From Trifolium pratense (lineage: Eukaryota; Streptophyta; Magnoliopsida; Fabales; Fabaceae), in assembly GCF_020283565.1 (NCBI RefSeq), contig NC_060064.1:17566337-17630336 (forward strand): DNA of 64,000 bases. The letters run 5' to 3'. The translations under genes were made by a program, and so were the position numbers. Position 1 is the stretch's first letter; every line of letters starts with the position of its first letter. The notes under the pieces were generated by a model. It searched no databases, was not told where the DNA came from, and saw only the letters and a list, made by a program, of their open reading frames with translations. Positions 60,734 through 64,000 of the stretch are shown in pieces.

Positions 60734-61988
60734 ATTACATCCCCTTCCACGTGCCCGTCGTCGTATCTCTCCATCAATACTTCTTTCAACGCTCCCAAGC
60801 TATGTTGCCCGAGTGTGGGTACGGTACCAGTACCCGGTACGGGGTACGTCATTTTTAGAAAAACTAAGGTACGGGTACATCCCTATAATTTAAATTGTTC
60901 GAAACATCAAAATATGAAATTAAAAAGGAATTAGCTCAAAAAAAAGTCAATTATTTTTCTCTCCATCATCACTAAAAAGAACGATCTCTAGTTAGGTTCA
61001 CCACGAGAAAGACTAACAATTTCAAGAATATCAACTATATATTAAATAAATCTCATTCATCTCTACGAATATCCCACATTTTTGTTGCACTTTCATTATA
61101 AGTATTAATATTTCTCTTTCTCGAGAGAAGACGAAGATTGGTATGAATAAAAACTAAATCTTCATCTCTCTTTGAATTGAGTCTATTCATTTTCAATGAA
61201 TGAGTGAATAATTTCGACGGCTACTTTGTTATTGTTTTTTAGCAATAGTTGTTACTTTTATATTATAAACAAATAAAAAACCTAAATCTTCCTATAAAAA
61301 AGCTAATAATAAAAGAAAAAGGAGAAAAAAAAAGTGTTGTTTTGGATTGGTGTACCACGCGCATACCACAGGTGTATCATGCACGTACCCATTGCAAAAA
61401 CAAAAACGAACTAGGTACGACAGTTGTACCAGGGGAGTACCGTACGCGTACCGTTACCCGGTACTGGTGCTCTATCTAAAATAGAGTACCCATGCAACAT
61501 AGCTCCCAAGTCAACATTTCATCATCCCTGAATAACGAATTGAAGAAATGAATTATTGAACCTTCCATACAAATCTGGGCCAAACTCACCTTCACTTCCG
61601 GTGACATTCCTTGGATGCGAAAACACATCTCAGCTCTCGATATCCACCAAACTGGGTCTTCTCCGTCAAACGAAGGGAGCTCCATCTTCTTGACAGATTG
61701 ATGGAATTCCGTCATTGCATCCACTAGCGAACCATCAGAAATCTTCTTCTCTGATGCAACTGGTATCCCCGGTGTTGTTCTAACAACAACACTAGCGCTA
61801 CCTTTATCTATCACCACTGATTTACCCATACACCTTTCCAACATCGCGACGAGACTCGCGTGATTCTCCTTCACCGTATTCTGAACGTCCGTCAACGTCG
61901 AACGAACTACAGAGATCTCACCCTCCAGAGCTTCAACCCTTGCTTCCATTTTCGTGAACGATGCAATTGTCACCTTCTGTGAAGGCAT
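60734..61988 (-). pseudogene. Ty3/gypsy gag relic split by a MITE
   Basis: Frame from ATG at 61988: MPSQKVTIASF, a coiled-coil-like MEARVEALEGEISVV segment, then the retrotransposon gag core VKKMELPSFDGEDPVWWISR, EVKVSLAQICMEGS, HFFNSLF, LTWE. It is cut at LTWE by the element 60800-61502. LKEVLMERYDDGHVEGDV continues to the left of the element, so the two parts were once adjacent. Joining them does not give a clean frame because one base appears lost at the junction, and the rest of gag and all of pol are absent. Confidence 0.85.
60800..61502. mobile_element. hAT-like MITE, GTACGG-rich family (copy 2)
   Basis: Ends CTATGTTGCCCGAG and ...CATGCAACATAG, with an exact 8-bp duplication CTCCCAAG (60792-60799 and 61503-61510). 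Subterminal blocks carry GGTACGGTACCAGTACCCGG and GTACCGTTACCCGGTACTGG. 703 bp, no transposase; the same family as 3000-3401. Confidence 0.88.
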
Positions 61989-62330
61989 TCACTGGTGCCT
62001 CCATCGAACAATCCGGCAGGTCAGACCAAATTGATATGTACCAATATCAATATGATATTCAGCAATATAACAGTGAAAACAGAACAAAGAAAATAATAAA
62101 TAGAGAGCTTTATTAATACTGAAAATGATGGGAACAAGTACAGAAAAAGGGTATTCTCAATCCCTAGACCTGACAAGAGTTGGGCTCTTAATAGGAAGTT
62201 AGTACCTCATATCCATTTTACAATAATACAATAATCCAAGATATCCCTTACAATTCCCCCACCTGCTCCTTATATCATGGAAAGGAATAACACGGTGCTC
62301 TCCTCACTCTTACGCCTTGTTTAGATAGAT
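61989..62330 (-). mobile_element. Leader and LTR-like remnant upstream of gypsy gag
   Basis: On the minus strand the order is a GGAGCAGGTGGGGGAATTG region, CCCAACTCTTGTCAGG, a polyadenylation-like AATAAAG (about 62108-62114), then the leader TTGGTCTGACCTGCCGG running to the gag ATG. This fits an LTR plus leader of the same element. LTR borders could not be fixed, and no partner LTR is present. Confidence 0.5.
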
Positions 62331-62943
62331 TTACAAAAAGAGAGAAATAAATAAAAAATATATAGTAAAAAAATTAGTTATTTATTTCTATAGTTTGAAT
62401 GAGGAGAGAACTAAGGAAAAAGAAAAATATAATAGTTAGTAATCGTCAAAAATAAATCTCTTCATATTAGGCAAGATTTGTGTGTCAAGAAGTCAAATAA
62501 ATAATTTTACAACAATACTGTCTCTCAACTAATTTATTTTCTGTGTAAAAAAAAAACTATTTTATTTCCTTGTAAATAAAAGGTAAATTTGTTATTTTCC
62601 GATTTTTATTAATTTCTCTTTTCTCACTTTTTATTCATTTAAACCAAATAAAATTTCTAACCAATTTCTCTTTTATCTCTCTTTTCTCTTAGAGCATCCA
62701 CAATGGAACTCCCCAAATTTGAGTACTTAACTGGGTCTCACGTGTACACATCACTCATTTATTATTTTTTAATAATAGTACCTAATAAGTACTCAATCTC
62801 TCCAACTCAGCACCTGTTAAAAAGTTCTAAATCGGTCCCACTAATAACTTTATATCTCATCAATAACACTACATCTTTTTAAGTAGGTCCCACAAAAATA
62901 TATTATAATCAGGAGAGAGAGGGTACCTATTTAAGAAGTATTA
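62331..62943. other. Non-coding DNA
   Basis: AT-rich; no gene or element border recognised. Confidence 0.35.
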
Positions 62944-63064
62944 CTCCGTCCCAAAATATAAGCAAAAGAAGGTCAACAAAAGTGAATGTATCTGGACTAA
63001 ATTTTAAACCAAATACATCAACTTTCATTGACCATTTTATGCTTATATTTTGAGATGGAGGGAG
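62944..63064. mobile_element. Small Stowaway-like MITE
   Basis: CTCCGTCCCAAAATATAAGC and ...GCTTATATTTTGAGATGGAG are inverted ends with TA on both sides (62942-62943 and 63065-63066). 121 bp, with an inner CAACTTTCATTGACC-type foldback. Confidence 0.75.
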
Positions 63065-63123
63065 TAGTACCTATTAGATACTCAATGAGTTTTGCTCCAA
63101 TGATAGTACCTAATAAGTACCTA

Positions 63124-64000
63124 CACTACAAGAAAAACGCCAATTATTGGCGGCCAAAAACCGCCAGAAACAGCCAAAAACCGCCAGAAACGGCCAAATT
63201 AGTGGCGGATTATTGGCGGCCACGATACGCCAGTAATTAAGGCGACGGTAACACTACTGGCGGCCAAAGCCGTCGAAAACTGAATTGACGAGACTTACTG
63301 GCGGCCCAGACCGCCACAAACTTGCAGATTGCGACAGAGCTACTGGCGGCCAGGACCGCCACTAATTTTGCCCAGATTTTGACCATTTAGCGACGGTTTG
63401 GACCGCCACTACAGCCTTTTCGAATTTTTAAAAAAATACGTTTTTAATTAATTATTTTGTTTTAAAAAAACCGTTTTTTTAAATATTAATTGCTTTAAAA
63501 AAACATTTTAATTTATTTAAATATAAAATTTAATAATTAATTATTTTGTTTTAAAAAAATATTTTTTTTAAATATTAAACACAATTTATCATATCAATAT
63601 AAACATCAAATATTAAACTTGCATGAATATTAGAGAAATACTTACCAAAATGAAGAAAAACAAGAGTGAAATGATAAAAAGTTGGAGAATTTTTAGAGAG
63701 TGAAATGATAAAAGTTGAAATGATAAAGAGTTAAGAATTTTTAGAGAGATGTTGTAGAAATTTTAGATATAGAAAGGATTGTAGGAAATGAGAGTTGTGA
63801 AGTGAAGGAATATATATATATAGAGGGGGATGAAATTCGTAAAAATCTGGACTTGGAGCTTATTGGCGGTCAAACGCCGCCACTAAGCCCCAACGGTCAT
63901 TTTTTTTTTCAAATTCCAACAACTTTGCGGCGGCCCAGGCCGCCATTAATGGCTGGGCAAGTTTCAAGAACATTATCGGCGGTCAAAACCGCCACTAAGT
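63124..64000 (+). mobile_element. CACTA (En/Spm) element end, runs off the window
   Basis: Starts CACTACAAGAAAAACGCC, the canonical plant CACTA terminus, preceded by CTA as possible target copy. Subterminal arrays of TGGCGGCCA...CCGCCA in both orientations cover 63140-63410 and reappear at 63855-64000, with an AT-rich core between. No transposase frame is visible, and the second terminus is not in the window. Confidence 0.85.

Noticed and set aside
63140..63410. Possible CRISPR-like array of GGCGG repeats
   Set aside because: Irregular spacing, both orientations, and located just inside a CACTA terminus; these are subterminal transposase-binding repeats in a plant genome.

Overview
The window looks like AT-rich nuclear DNA of a dicot plant, most likely a legume of the Medicago/Trifolium type. 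The basis is genes with plant-style GT-AG introns, plant-specific families (an MPK4/MMK2-type MAP kinase, a GH28 polygalacturonase, a U-box/ARM E3 ligase, actin-related protein 7) and a dense load of plant transposons. The species is inferred from family resemblance only; no search was run.

Layout. 1-5.2 kb: no gene; a CCGG-rich Mutator-like MITE (296-1106), a Helitron 3' terminus (1195), a GTACGG-rich hAT-like MITE (3000-3401) and a SINE (4708-4840). 5.4-12.2 kb: a decayed patchwork of 2-2.5 kb tandem modules that carry broken copies of a gene exon. 13.1-15.2 kb: three 235-250 bp repeats followed by two exons of an ARP7-like pseudogene. 15.2-20.3 kb: repeat-derived DNA. 20350-23844 (+): an intact six-exon MAP kinase. 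24220-27700 (-): an intact five-exon polygalacturonase, convergent with the kinase. 30.9-33.0 kb: a PIF/Harbinger-like element with a solo LTR nested in it, then a foldback MITE. 35188-36789 (-): the last two exons of a U-box/ARM gene. Its upstream intron holds a Ty1/copia element (36833-41603), which itself holds two MITEs; the gene's 5' exon is not visible in the window. 42-64 kb: almost wholly transposon-derived DNA, with a Helitron whose 5' end is repeated in tandem (45386-46060), a very young non-autonomous LTR element (49131-52370), Stowaway-like MITEs, SINEs, a possible 72-aa gene (56751-56969), a Ty3/gypsy gag relic split by a hAT-like MITE (60734-61988), and one end of a CACTA element running off the right edge (63124-64000).

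How it works together. Only the MAP kinase (signalling) and the polygalacturonase (cell-wall pectin) look complete; they are neighbours without obvious functional linkage. The rest is best read as a record of nested transposition. About twenty elements are listed; eleven of them have target-site duplications readable as exact matches in the sequence.
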